Below, piece by piece: positions 10,494 to 18,927 of a stretch of DNA of 33,587 nt. Each line of letters begins with the position of its first letter. Positions within the stretch are counted from its first letter, which is position 1. Origin of the DNA: Rickettsia typhi. GTDB taxonomy: Bacteria > Pseudomonadota > Alphaproteobacteria > Rickettsiales > UBA1997. The position numbers and the translations under genes are program-made. Location of the stretch: NCBI GenBank assembly GCA_945890035.1, contig CAMDCJ010000006.1, positions 1-33,587 on the forward strand, in the 5' to 3' direction. Under the pieces are notes generated by a model, which saw nothing but the letters and a program-made list of their open reading frames with translations, was not told the origin of the DNA and did not search any database.

Positions 10494-10712
10494 ATGCAAC
10501 ATAATCCTCAAGGACCGCAAACTCCTCGTCCTGCTGCTCAGAATGCAGTTACTCCTCCTCCTGCTCCACTTAGAAAAAGTGAGCTTAAGGAACCTAATCC
10601 TAGTCCATCAAATAATCATCCTATGTTGCCTTGGGCGCGCACAACTCTTAATCTTACCAGTGGTAATGGTAATGCTAATGGTAATGGTAATGGTGGTCAT
10701 AGCCATAGTTAG
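10494..10712 (+). CDS. Short low-complexity P/N/G/H-rich protein of unknown function
   Basis: 72-aa ATG ORF MQHNPQGPQTPRPAAQNAVTPPPAPL...SGNGNANGNGNGGHSHS; less AT-rich than its flanks; lies in a duplicated context. Confidence 0.5.
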   Translation: MQHNPQGPQTPRPAAQNAVTPPPAPLRKSELKEPNPSPSNNHPMLPWARTTLNLTSGNGNANGNGNGGHSHS

Positions 10713-10754
10713 AGTCATCACCCCACCTTATATTTTTATATAAAAAAATTGAAT

Positions 10755-10784
10755 CCTCATCCGCAACGCTTGTTGTGGATGAGG
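10755..10784. terminator. Hairpin after short ORF 1, possible terminator
   Basis: CCTCATCCGCAAC-GCTT-GTTGTGGATGAGG: 13-bp stem with one G-T pair. T-run is only on the minus-strand side (ATTCAATTTTTTT). Confidence 0.45.
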
Positions 10785-10918
10785 ATAAGTTTAAAAAATG
10801 ATTAAGACTTGCGAGGAAAAAGGAAATAGAAAATTAATATTAAATAAATTTTTTTGATTTTCACACAGAAGAACGATTCCGAACTCAGCAATTTATAACT
10901 TAAATTAATAAATAAATC

Positions 10919-11124
10919 ATTAATAATTTTCAAAATAATACATCAAAAACTGTAAAAATTTTCAATAAAAATTATTTTAGAAGAGAATTATTGTTCAAAA
11001 TTTTTAATCATTTTGATGTGTATTTTGAGTTTGAAAAAATGGCTTCGAAGACTACGAAATAAATGATGTACAAACCTTCACAAAATATATAAGAAACCAC
11101 GCAACCTCGAGTGATTTTTCATAG
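10919..11124 (+). pseudogene. Decayed duplicate of the 3' ~70 codons of the araM-like gene
   Basis: Nearly collinear with 10091-10297, with substitutions and a 1-nt deletion (gaaaaaaTGGC vs gaaaaaaTTGGC) shifting the frame; the former stop codon is retained at 11122-11124. Confidence 0.88.
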
Positions 11125-11262
11125 ACTATTGTTTAAACATGAGAAACCATTTTTGATTTTAATATCTAATTAAAGCTTTACTTTTATTTTTCAAAAAAAT
11201 TAATATACATTTAAATTAACCTTAAAAAAGTTAATGCATAACTTAAATTAATTTCTGAGGCA

Positions 11263-11295
11263 TCATTTAATTTTAGAGTATATAAAATTAAATGA
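11263..11295. promoter_or_regulatory. Perfect 12-bp stem-loop upstream of unit 2 ORF
   Basis: TCATTTAATTTT-AGAGTATAT-AAAATTAAATGA, followed here by TTTTTTT. Confidence 0.8.
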
Positions 11296-11325
11296 TTTTT
11301 TTAAATAATCTTAATTAAATTTTCT

Positions 11326-11634
11326 ACGAGTAAAGATAAAAAAGGTGGCAATCGAAATCGTCCGGGAAAAAAAGTCATAAAACGATGGGGAATTGACTTT
11401 GGAAAAAATCCTACTGGATTTGATCATTCTGAAAGCGGTCCCTTCACTCCCTTCACAAAGGGAAAAGAACCAAGTCAAAGTGGCCCCACTAGTGTTTCTG
11501 AAAGCCATTCTGATCCTCAGGGTGGTAGTGCATCTAATAAACGAAGTAAGACAAATTTACCAGCGGGAGCACCCTCATCTCCAGGGGGGAAAGGAGTAGG
11601 TAATAATGCAGGAAAAGGTCCTACGCCAAGTTAA
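11326..11634 (+). other. Open frame of 102 codons with ACG at the position of unit 1's ATG (low-complexity K/G/S/P-rich product)
   Basis: Manual translation: TSKDKKGGNRNRPGKKVIKRWGIDFGKNPTGFDHSESGPFTPFTKGKEPSQSGPTSVSESHSDPQGGSASNKRSKTNLPAGAPSSPGGKGVGNNAGKGPTPS*. No in-frame ATG/GTG/TTG; upstream in-frame stop at 11302-11304; absent from the supplied ORF track. Confidence 0.45.
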
Positions 11635-11721
11635 AAAATAATTAAAACTGCTGAGAAAATAGAAAATTAATATTAAATATAAAATCTTTTGATATTTAAT
11701 TAAAAAATTATGTTTTTAAAT

Positions 11722-11755
11722 CAAGGGTGTGGACAAGTTTTAGTTCACGCCCTTG
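11722..11755. terminator. Hairpin between unit 2 and bioA 3' end, probable terminator
   Basis: CAAGGGTGTGGAC-aagtttta-GTTCACGCCCTTG: 13-bp stem with two G-T pairs, in the convergent intergenic gap. Confidence 0.55.
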
Positions 11756-11769
11756 ACATTTTCAGATTC

Positions 11770-13032
11770 TTATGAACAAGCCTCATTTAAGACTTCATAG
11801 GTTGCTTTCAAAATTATTTTTAAATCTTTATCTGAGATATTTAACGGTGGCATAATGTAAATTACATTACCAAATGGACGCAAAAAAACGCCTTTTTCAA
11901 TAAATTTTTGACGCAATATTTTTATTTCTTCCCAGTTTGTTTCAATCTCAATTGCGCCAATGGCACCAATTATTCGCACCTCTTTAACTTTTTCAAATTT
12001 TTCAAATTTTTTCAAATTTTTTTGTAAAATTTTTACAATTTTCTCAACTTTTTCTTGATAATTTTGATTTTCAAATAAATCAAGTGAAGCGTTGGCGCAA
12101 GCGCAAGCAAGAGCATTGCCCATAAAAGTTGGACCATGCATCAAAGCTTTGTCCAAAGAATTGTCTAAAAATTTTTCAAAAATTTTATTGGATGTTAAAG
12201 TTGCCGAAAGCCCAACGACACCGCCAGTTAAAGCCTTGCCAACCGTTAAAATATCAGGTTGATATTTGGTGTGTTTGAAGGCAAATTTTTTACCAGTGCG
12301 ATAAAAGCCCGTAGCACATTCATCAACGATGGTTAGGATATTATATTTTTTAGAAATCTCAAAAATTTTTTCTAAAAGCTGTGGCGAATGAAATTTCATT
12401 CCGCCAGCGCATTGAACAATTGGTTCAATAAAAATTCCCGCAATTTCTAAATTTTTTTCTTTTAAAAAATTTTCAAAAAATTCAAAATCTTCTAAATTTT
12501 TTGGTAAATCAAGGCAAAAATTCTGAAGTAATAAATTAGAAAATTTTTGATGCATGCCATTTTGTAAATCAGCAAGAGACATTGCGCCTGTAGTATCACC
12601 GTGATATGAATTTTTAAAGGAAACAAAAGTTTTTTTGTTAGGAGATCCGCAATTAAAATGATATTGCCAAGCCATTTTCATGGCGACTTCAATTGCGGTT
12701 GAGCCTGAATCTGAAAAAAAAACTTTGTCCATTTCGCAAAATTTAGCCAAGCGATGAGCGAGTTGATAAGTAGCGTCATTGGCGAATCCGGCCAACATGA
12801 TATGCGGTAATTTTCTGGCTTGTTTAATTAAGTTTTTAATAATGTGCGGGTGATTATAGCCATGCGCAACCGCCCACCATGACGAAATGCCATCGATTAA
12901 TATTTTGCCATTTTTTAAATAAATTTTCGATCCTTTGGTTTTTATAACTTCAAGTTGAGGCGCGTGGTTGAGCATTTGAGTATAGGGTAACCAGATGTGA
13001 TCGGCTCCTAATTTTATGTCAACATTATTCAT
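11770..13032 (-). CDS. bioA: Adenosylmethionine-8-amino-7-oxononanoate aminotransferase
   Basis: 420 aa; HIWLPYTQM, DGISSWWAVAHGYNHP, FFSDSGSTAIEVAMKMAWQY, SYHGDTTGAMSLA, DECATGFYRTGK, LTVGKALTGG. Confidence 0.95.
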   Translation of the reverse strand: MNNVDIKLGADHIWLPYTQMLNHAPQLEVIKTKGSKIYLKNGKILIDGISSWWAVAHGYNHPHIIKNLIKQARKLPHIMLAGFANDATYQLAHRLAKFCEMDKVFFSDSGSTAIEVAMKMAWQYHFNCGSPNKKTFVSFKNSYHGDTTGAMSLADLQNGMHQKFSNLLLQNFCLDLPKNLEDFEFFENFLKEKNLEIAGIFIEPIVQCAGGMKFHSPQLLEKIFEISKKYNILTIVDECATGFYRTGKKFAFKHTKYQPDILTVGKALTGGVVGLSATLTSNKIFEKFLDNSLDKALMHGPTFMGNALACACANASLDLFENQNYQEKVEKIVKILQKNLKKFEKFEKVKEVRIIGAIGAIEIETNWEEIKILRQKFIEKGVFLRPFGNVIYIMPPLNISDKDLKIILKATYEVLNEACS

Positions 13033-13804
13033 CTTTTGAAAAAATTTTAATTCTTGAAGATTTTTTTGGTTTTGGAGTAAATTTTAAACTTTCTCTTGTC
13101 CAATAATTATCTGGATGGGCCTCTTTTAAAGTTTTTATAATATCAGATATTTCTTCTTTCATGCCAATGCGAAAATAAATTTCAATCAATCGATAATTAG
13201 CCTCGGGAACTTGATTTGTATGGTGATAGCGCGATATAACTTCGTTAAAATTCTTGATGGCGCCGACATAATTTTGTGAATCCATTTGATAGCGCGCTAT
13301 CGACATTTTTGAGCCCGCCAAATGTTCATCGATAAAAACAATTTTCTCTTTGGCATCGATGACATATTCATTGTCGCCAAATTTAGCGATTAATTCGCGA
13401 AAAGCTAGCGAAGCTTCGTGCGTATAATCTTGGGCGCGGTCAATTGAAGGAATTTTGTTGTAATAGCTTAAGCCTTTCATATAAAGGGTGTAAGGCACAT
13501 ATTCGCTGGTTGGATGAAGTTTGGTAAAATCGTCGGCGAGTTGAATTACTTTTTCAAATTCATTGAGCCTGTAATTGGCATACATTGCCATGGTTTGACC
13601 TTTGATCGACCATTTTGTAAAAGGAAATTCATCGTCAATTTTTTCAAACGCCTCGGAAGCGGTGGTATAATCTTTGTCTTTAAGAGCCTCAAACGCATTT
13701 AAATAAAGGGACTCCGCGGTAATTTTTTCTTCTTTAGATTTACAAGAAATTATGCTTAAAATCAAAATAACAATAAAGGTTTTTTTTAAGAGTGGTTTTA
13801 TCAT
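13025..13804 (-). CDS. bamD: Outer membrane protein assembly factor BamD
   Basis: 259 aa lipoprotein-like N-terminus (LILSIISCKSK) with TPR-like repeats: LYLNAFEALKDKDYTTASEAFEKIDDEFPFTKW..., YTHEASLAFRELIAKFGDNEYVIDAKEKI. Confidence 0.9.
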   Translation of the reverse strand: MIKPLLKKTFIVILILSIISCKSKEEKITAESLYLNAFEALKDKDYTTASEAFEKIDDEFPFTKWSIKGQTMAMYANYRLNEFEKVIQLADDFTKLHPTSEYVPYTLYMKGLSYYNKIPSIDRAQDYTHEASLAFRELIAKFGDNEYVIDAKEKIVFIDEHLAGSKMSIARYQMDSQNYVGAIKNFNEVISRYHHTNQVPEANYRLIEIYFRIGMKEEISDIIKTLKEAHPDNYWTRESLKFTPKPKKSSRIKIFSKDE

Positions 13805-15105
13805 GATTTTCTGATATCGATGCTAAGTTGGTGAGCGTTTAAGCCTTCGCACTTAGCCAAAACCGATGTAGGCGCGCTTAAATTAAAAAAAGATTTTTTG
13901 GTGCAAGAAATCAAAGAAATTCTTTTTAAAAAATCATAAACTGATAATCCGCTGGCAAATCTTGCGCTGGCTGATGTTGGCAAAGTATGGCTTGGGCCAG
14001 CAACATAATCTCCAATAGCTTCGGGAGTATAATTTCCTAAAAAAATTGCCCCCGCATTATTAATTTTTTTCATGATTTTTTGAGAATTTTTGGTGCAAAT
14101 TTCAAGATGTTCGGGAGCGATTATATTGCTTATAAAATGGGCTTCTTCGATATTTTTAATAACAAAAATTGCCGAGTTTTTTAAAGATTGTTCGATGATT
14201 TTTTTTCGAGGCAATTTTTTGGAATGTATTTCGATTTCGGCGATAATTTTATCGGCAAATTCTGCGTTATCGCAAATGATAAAGGCCTTAGAATCATTGC
14301 CATGCTCAAGTTGCGAAAGAGCATCAACTGCGATCCAGCTTGGATTGGCGGTGGTATCGGCGATTATGGTAATGTCGGTCGGGCCAGCGATCATATCAAT
14401 GCCAACCGTGCCGTAAAGTATTTTTTTAGCGTTGGCGACGAAAGCATTTCCCGGTCCAACAATTTTATCAACGGATTCAATTGATTTAGTGCCAAAACAC
14501 ATTCCGGCAATCGCTTGCGCACCGCCAATTTTATAAATCGAGTTTATGCCACAAAGCTTTGAAGCGTAAAGCACTGCGGGATTTATTTCGCCATTATTTG
14601 ATGGTGCAAAAAGACAAATATCTTTAACTCCGGCAATTTGAGCGGGAATTACCGACATTAAAACTGAGCTTGGATAAGACGCCGTTCCACCGGGAACATA
14701 AACGCCAATTCTTTGAATTGGTTTCCATATATTGCCTAGAGTGGTGCCGGTTGAGTCTTTAAACGAAAAATCTTTCGGAAGTTGTTTTTTGTGATAAGTT
14801 TCAATGCGTTTTTTGGCAAATTTTAAAGCTTCTTTAACGGCTTTATCAACTTTTTTTTCGGATTCAAAAATTTCTTTTTTTGAGATAATTAAATCGGCGA
14901 TTTTTGCTGCGTTAGTTTTATCAAATTTATTGGTTAACTCTATGAGTGATTGGTCGCCACGGTTTTGTACATCTTTAATAATTTCTTGAACAATTTGTAA
15001 ATTTTTTTCATCATTTTTTTGGGAATTTTTTATAAAATTTAACCATAAAAAATTACTATTTTTTAAATTGTCGCAAAGTTTTTCAGTGATAATAAATTTT
15101 TTCAT
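13801..15105 (-). CDS. hisD: Histidinol dehydrogenase
   Basis: 434 aa; RIGVYVPGGTASYPSSVLMSVIPAQIAGV, IYKIGGAQAIAGMCFGT, VDKIVGPGNAFVANAKK, GTVGIDMIAGPTDITIIAD, LSQLEHGNDSKA, GPSHTLPTSASARFASGLSVYDFLKR. Confidence 0.97.
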   Translation of the reverse strand: MKKFIITEKLCDNLKNSNFLWLNFIKNSQKNDEKNLQIVQEIIKDVQNRGDQSLIELTNKFDKTNAAKIADLIISKKEIFESEKKVDKAVKEALKFAKKRIETYHKKQLPKDFSFKDSTGTTLGNIWKPIQRIGVYVPGGTASYPSSVLMSVIPAQIAGVKDICLFAPSNNGEINPAVLYASKLCGINSIYKIGGAQAIAGMCFGTKSIESVDKIVGPGNAFVANAKKILYGTVGIDMIAGPTDITIIADTTANPSWIAVDALSQLEHGNDSKAFIICDNAEFADKIIAEIEIHSKKLPRKKIIEQSLKNSAIFVIKNIEEAHFISNIIAPEHLEICTKNSQKIMKKINNAGAIFLGNYTPEAIGDYVAGPSHTLPTSASARFASGLSVYDFLKRISLISCTKKSFFNLSAPTSVLAKCEGLNAHQLSIDIRKS

Positions 15106-15629
15106 AATCCAGTGGGCATAATTAAAATCTTGTAGCCTTCTTTAATTTTTAATTTATCGGCTATCCCGCCATTAATTTCAAGGACTCCGATCGAATTTTC
15201 TTTAGATATTATTGTGTCGAGAGAAAATGGCTTAGTGTTTTTCTCGATATAATTAATTTTAAAATCCTCATCGATAAAAATCATGTCTAACGGAATTACG
15301 GTATTCTTCATCCACATATATATTTGCTGTGGTTCATTTTTTAAAAAAAGCATCCCCAAATTTTCGGGAAGAGAGTTTAGATTCATTAATCCGTAGCTTT
15401 GTTTCTCGGCGGTATCCGCAATTGCGACCATAAATTCGGCAATATTTTGATTGTAATTATTTACAATAACGATTTTTTGATTGTAGTTTTTGAAATTTGT
15501 ATTAAATTCAGCTGGATCAAATTTGGCAATTTTTTTGGTTTTTTTCGCTAAAGACGAACCAGTAAAAGCAATAATCAATGTAATCGCTAGCAACAAAATA
15601 ATGTTTTTATTTTTAGAAAAACTATACAT
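15102..15629 (-). CDS. DUF192-family exported protein
   Basis: Start placed at the internal ATG (15629) preceding signal peptide [31 protein letters not shown]192-like VAIADTAEKQSYGLMNLNSLPENLGMLFLK...MWMKNTVIPLDMIFIDEDFKI. The track extends to 15680 with a less signal-like start. Confidence 0.85.
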   Translation of the reverse strand: MYSFSKNKNIILLLAITLIIAFTGSSLAKKTKKIAKFDPAEFNTNFKNYNQKIVIVNNYNQNIAEFMVAIADTAEKQSYGLMNLNSLPENLGMLFLKNEPQQIYMWMKNTVIPLDMIFIDEDFKINYIEKNTKPFSLDTIISKENSIGVLEINGGIADKLKIKEGYKILIMPTGL

Positions 15630-16206
15630 TTTTTTAATATCAATTTTGATAATTTGTTTGTTTGTTAAATTTGACGCCAACGCTCAAAAAAACCAACGCA
15701 AAGCCAAAAATACACCAACCAGAATAAGATCTGATATCATTGATATCAAGCAAAAATCTAAAAAAATTGATTTTGTAGGAAATGTGGTCGTTGAAAGAGA
15801 TGACGCATCGCTTCTTTCAAATAAAATGGAAGTATTTTATATTGATAAAGTCAGCGATAAATCTGAGATAAAAAATAATTCAAATATCAAAGAAATTAAA
15901 GCTTTTGGAAATGTTAAAATGTTCAATGATGAGTTTGTCGCAAGCTCGGATTTGGCAAATTTTTATCCGAATAAAAATATTTTTATTCTTGAGAAAAATG
16001 TTATCGTAAATAATGGCGCTTCAATTTTAACTGGCGATAAATTTATTTATGATTTAAAAACTAAAAAAGGTAATTTTGTCGGTCAAAAAAATCGCGATAA
16101 TCTTAAAAAAGATGATAAAATAAATGGTGAAAAAAGTGGCGATGATCGAGTAACTATAACAATCGGCGACGATATAAAAGAACAAAAAAAATATTTTAAA
16201 AAGTAA
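15601..16206 (+). CDS. lptA: LPS transport periplasmic protein LptA (OstA-like)
   Basis: Start placed at ATG 15601, giving signal peptide [28 protein letters not shown]; OstA-like [36 protein letters not shown]...[18 protein letters not shown]. Located directly upstream of lptB. Confidence 0.85.
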   Translation: MFLFLEKLYIFLISILIICLFVKFDANAQKNQRKAKNTPTRIRSDIIDIKQKSKKIDFVGNVVVERDDASLLSNKMEVFYIDKVSDKSEIKNNSNIKEIKAFGNVKMFNDEFVASSDLANFYPNKNIFILEKNVIVNNGASILTGDKFIYDLKTKKGNFVGQKNRDNLKKDDKINGEKSGDDRVTITIGDDIKEQKKYFKK

Positions 16207-16934
16207 TGATAAAAAAAACTTTATACGCAAAAAATGTCTCGAAATCTTATGGCAATAAATTAGTAATTCGTGATATTTCTATTGAAATCAAACAGGGCGA
16301 AGTCGTTGGCCTGCTTGGTCCCAATGGCGCTGGCAAAACTACAACTTTTTATATGATTGTTGGCTTGGTTGGCGCCGATAATGGCAATATTTTTCTTGAT
16401 CAAATCGATATAACTAATTTGGCAATTCATCAAAGAGCGAAGCTCGGAATTGGCTATTTGCCTCAAGAGGCGTCAATTTTTCGAGGCATGAATGTTGAAG
16501 AAAATATCATGGCGGTTTTGCAAATTGTTGAACCAAATAAAAATAAACAACAAGAAAAATTAGAAAAACTTCTTGAAGAATTTTCAATCACTCACATTCG
16601 TAAATCGCACGCGCTGGCGCTTTCGGGCGGTGAAAGAAGGCGCACAGAAATCGCTCGTGCTTTGGCAACCGATCCATCTTTTATTCTTTTGGACGAGCCT
16701 TTCGCTGGCGTCGATCCAATTGCGGTCAATGATATTCGGGCGATGGTTTCGCATCTTGCCAATCGTGGCATCGGCGTGTTAATTACCGATCACAATGTTC
16801 GCGAAACTTTATCGATTGTCGATAGGGCTTATATAGTTTATGATGGCAAAATTTTATTTTCGGGCAATCGTCAAGAAATCATTGATAATGAAGATGTACG
16901 CAAGGTTTATCTCGGTGAAAATTTTTCTTTTTAA
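16206..16934 (+). CDS. lptB: LPS export ABC transporter ATP-binding protein
   Basis: 242 aa; [73 protein letters not shown]. Confidence 0.97.
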   Translation: MIKKTLYAKNVSKSYGNKLVIRDISIEIKQGEVVGLLGPNGAGKTTTFYMIVGLVGADNGNIFLDQIDITNLAIHQRAKLGIGYLPQEASIFRGMNVEENIMAVLQIVEPNKNKQQEKLEKLLEEFSITHIRKSHALALSGGERRRTEIARALATDPSFILLDEPFAGVDPIAVNDIRAMVSHLANRGIGVLITDHNVRETLSIVDRAYIVYDGKILFSGNRQEIIDNEDVRKVYLGENFSF

Positions 16935-16946
16935 TCCAAAAAATTC

Positions 16947-18140
16947 ATGAAAAAAATTTTTAAAAAAAGCTTATTAAAAAGTTTTTTTCAGTCACAAATG
17001 GCGGTCGGTTTAACGCTGATTTTTGTTACATTTTGCGCCTTAATTGTTTCCAATTCTGAAAATTTTGAAATCTATCAACAATTTTTTAATCAAAATATTG
17101 ATTTAAATTTAGAGTTTTTTGGATTCTACAAAGCCTTGACTTTGCGCGATTGGATCAATGATTTTTTGATGGCGATTTTCTTTTTTTTAATCGGACTCGA
17201 ATTAAAATCAGAAATTTTAATCGGCGAACTTTCTTCAAAGAAAAAAATGGCTTTACCCCTGATTTGCGCTATTGGAGGAGTCATCGCGCCGATGTTATTT
17301 TTTGCATATTTTAATCAAAATTCTTACGAAAATATGCGTGGTTTGGCGATTCCTTGCGCCACCGACATCGCTTTCGCTTATGGTTTTATCACGCTTTTTG
17401 GCAAAACTTTTTCCGATTCTTTGAAAATTTTTATCGTCGCGCTCGCTGTGATTGACGACCTTATCGCCATTTTAATTATCGCCATTTTTTATTCGCAAGA
17501 TATTGAAATTTTTTATTTAGGCTACGCTTGTTTGGCGATCGTCAGTTTAATAATTTTAAATTCACGCAATTCTTCGAAAATATTTCTTTATATTTTATGC
17601 GGATTGATGTTGTGGTTGATGATATTGAAATCAGGGCTCCACGCCACTTTGGCGGGAGTAATTTTGGCGATGTTTATTCCGTTAAAAATTGGCAAAAATA
17701 ATTTTTTAGAAAAAGTCGCTCACAAAATCTCGCCGACGGTCAATTTTTTCATTTTACCAATTTTCGCCTTCGCCAATTCTGGTGTCCGCATCGAAGGTTT
17801 TTCGCTGGAAAAAATTTCATCACCAATCATTGTCGGCGTAACATTTGGATTATTTTTTGGCAAACAAATTGGCGTGATGTTGAGCGCATATTTATCGTTA
17901 AAATTTGGTCTCGCCAAATTGCCGAGAGGCACTAATTGGATTGAATTTTACGGCGCTAGTTTATTCACCGGAATAGGCTTTACTATGAGTCTTTTTATCG
18001 CTTCATTGGCGTTTTCGAATGATTTAAAAAATTTCGACGACGCTAAAATCGGAGTATTACTTGGCTCAATTTTTTCGGTAATCGCAGGTGGTTTGGTGGC
18101 TTGGTGGATAAAGCGGAATCGTCAAACATACTCAAAATAA
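16947..18140 (+). CDS. nhaA: Na+/H+ antiporter NhaA
   Basis: 397 aa; DWINDFLMAIFFFLIGLELKSEILIGELSSKKKMALPLICAIGGVIAPM, IPCATDIAFAYG, VIDDLIAILIIA, GIGFTMSLFIASLAF. Confidence 0.97.
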   Translation: MKKIFKKSLLKSFFQSQMAVGLTLIFVTFCALIVSNSENFEIYQQFFNQNIDLNLEFFGFYKALTLRDWINDFLMAIFFFLIGLELKSEILIGELSSKKKMALPLICAIGGVIAPMLFFAYFNQNSYENMRGLAIPCATDIAFAYGFITLFGKTFSDSLKIFIVALAVIDDLIAILIIAIFYSQDIEIFYLGYACLAIVSLIILNSRNSSKIFLYILCGLMLWLMILKSGLHATLAGVILAMFIPLKIGKNNFLEKVAHKISPTVNFFILPIFAFANSGVRIEGFSLEKISSPIIVGVTFGLFFGKQIGVMLSAYLSLKFGLAKLPRGTNWIEFYGASLFTGIGFTMSLFIASLAFSNDLKNFDDAKIGVLLGSIFSVIAGGLVAWWIKRNRQTYSK

Positions 18141-18177
18141 AATTGCTAATTAATTTAACAAAAACACACCAAAAATT

Positions 18178-18825
18178 ATGAAAAAAAATAATCAAAAAAA
18201 ACTAATAAATCTCGAAAATTCTTTTACCGAATTTTTACTTTATAAAACGCCAAACAACCAAGTGAAGGTTGAAATATTTTTGAAAAATGAAAATATTTGG
18301 CTCCCACAAGAAAAAATCGCGATGCTTTTTGGAGTAGATCGCTCGGTGATCACCAAGCATTTAAAAAATATTTTTGAGAGTGCGGAATTAAATGAAGATT
18401 CAGTATGTGCAAAATTTGCACATACTGCTTCTGACGGCAAAAATTATCAAACCAAATTCTACAATCTCGATGCCATTATTTCGGTGGGATATCGAGTTAA
18501 TTCAACGCAAGCGACACATTTCCGCATTTGGGCGACTGAAAGGTTGAAGGAATATATCATCAAAGGCTTTACGATGGATGATGAGCGCTTGAAAGATCCA
18601 AGAAAAATTTTTGGTAAAGATTATTTTGATGAACAGCTTGCTCGCATTAGAGATATTAGATCTTCCGAGCGCAGATTTTATCAAAAAATTACTGATATTT
18701 ATTCGCAATGTAGCATTGATTATGACCCGCAGAACCCTTACACCCCTATGCTTAAAAAAACACTCATCAAGTTTATGGGATGTAGTAGCTCCCCCCTTGA
18801 GGGCTTACGCCCCTACATTTTTTAA
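18178..18825 (+). pseudogene. RhuM-family protein, probably truncated by a palindromic element
   Basis: Residues 1 to ~186 read as RhuM-like (VKVEIFLKNENIWLPQEKIAMLFGVDRSVITKHLKNIF, HTASDGKNYQTKFYNLDAIISVGYRVNSTQATHFRIWATERLKEYIIKGF, RRFYQKITDIYSQCSIDYDP). The rest of the frame is encoded by repeat sequence and ends early. Confidence 0.75.
18402..18426. repeat. Perfect 12-bp-arm palindrome within the RhuM-like coding region
   Basis: AGTATGTGCAAA-A-TTTGCACATACT. Confidence 0.85.
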
Positions 18826-18850
18826 AAAGACTCGTAAAGCTTACGGGTTC

Positions 18851-18927
18851 TAGCTCCCCCCTTGAGGGGGAGCAGATTCTAGAAACTTAATGGTAGTTAA
18901 GTTTCTAGAATCGTGGGGGGTCAAAAA
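18851..18927 (+). repeat. Palindromic module, copy A1
   Basis: Hairpin GCTCCCCC-CTTGA-GGGGGAGC, then 15-bp hairpin ATTCTAGAAACTTAA-TGGTAG-TTAAGTTTCTAGAAT, then CGTGGGGGGTCAAAAA. Confidence 0.88.

Larger units (their letters stand above)
10088..10865. repeat. Tandem duplication unit 1 (araM 3' end + AT-rich leader + short ORF + tail)
   Basis: Offset of about 827-840 bp to unit 2. Shared blocks include attaataattttcaaaataa (10091/10919), aattaaagctttactttta (10336/11168), tcatttaattttagagtatataaaattaaatga (10431/11263) and agaaaattaatattaaata. Confidence 0.85.
10916..11695. repeat. Tandem duplication unit 2
   Basis: Copy of unit 1 flanks (see unit 1) with a different internal ORF. Confidence 0.85.

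Noticed and set aside
10543-10743. 66-aa alternate-frame ORF MQLLLLLLHLEKV... overlapping short ORF 1
   Set aside because: Shifted frame of CCT/GCT and GGTAAT repeats giving Leu/Val/Met runs; more likely a by-product of nucleotide repeats than a membrane peptide.
11393-11599. Listed 68-aa ORF MTLEKILLDLIILK... in unit 2 and the antisense 11311-11508
   Set aside because: The alternative frame 11326-11634 is longer, matches the aligned unit 1 start position and has the same low-complexity hydrophilic composition; it is the better candidate.
14090-14484. Plus-strand ORFs of 98-108 aa inside hisD
   Set aside because: Antisense to a well-conserved gene, no recognisable family.
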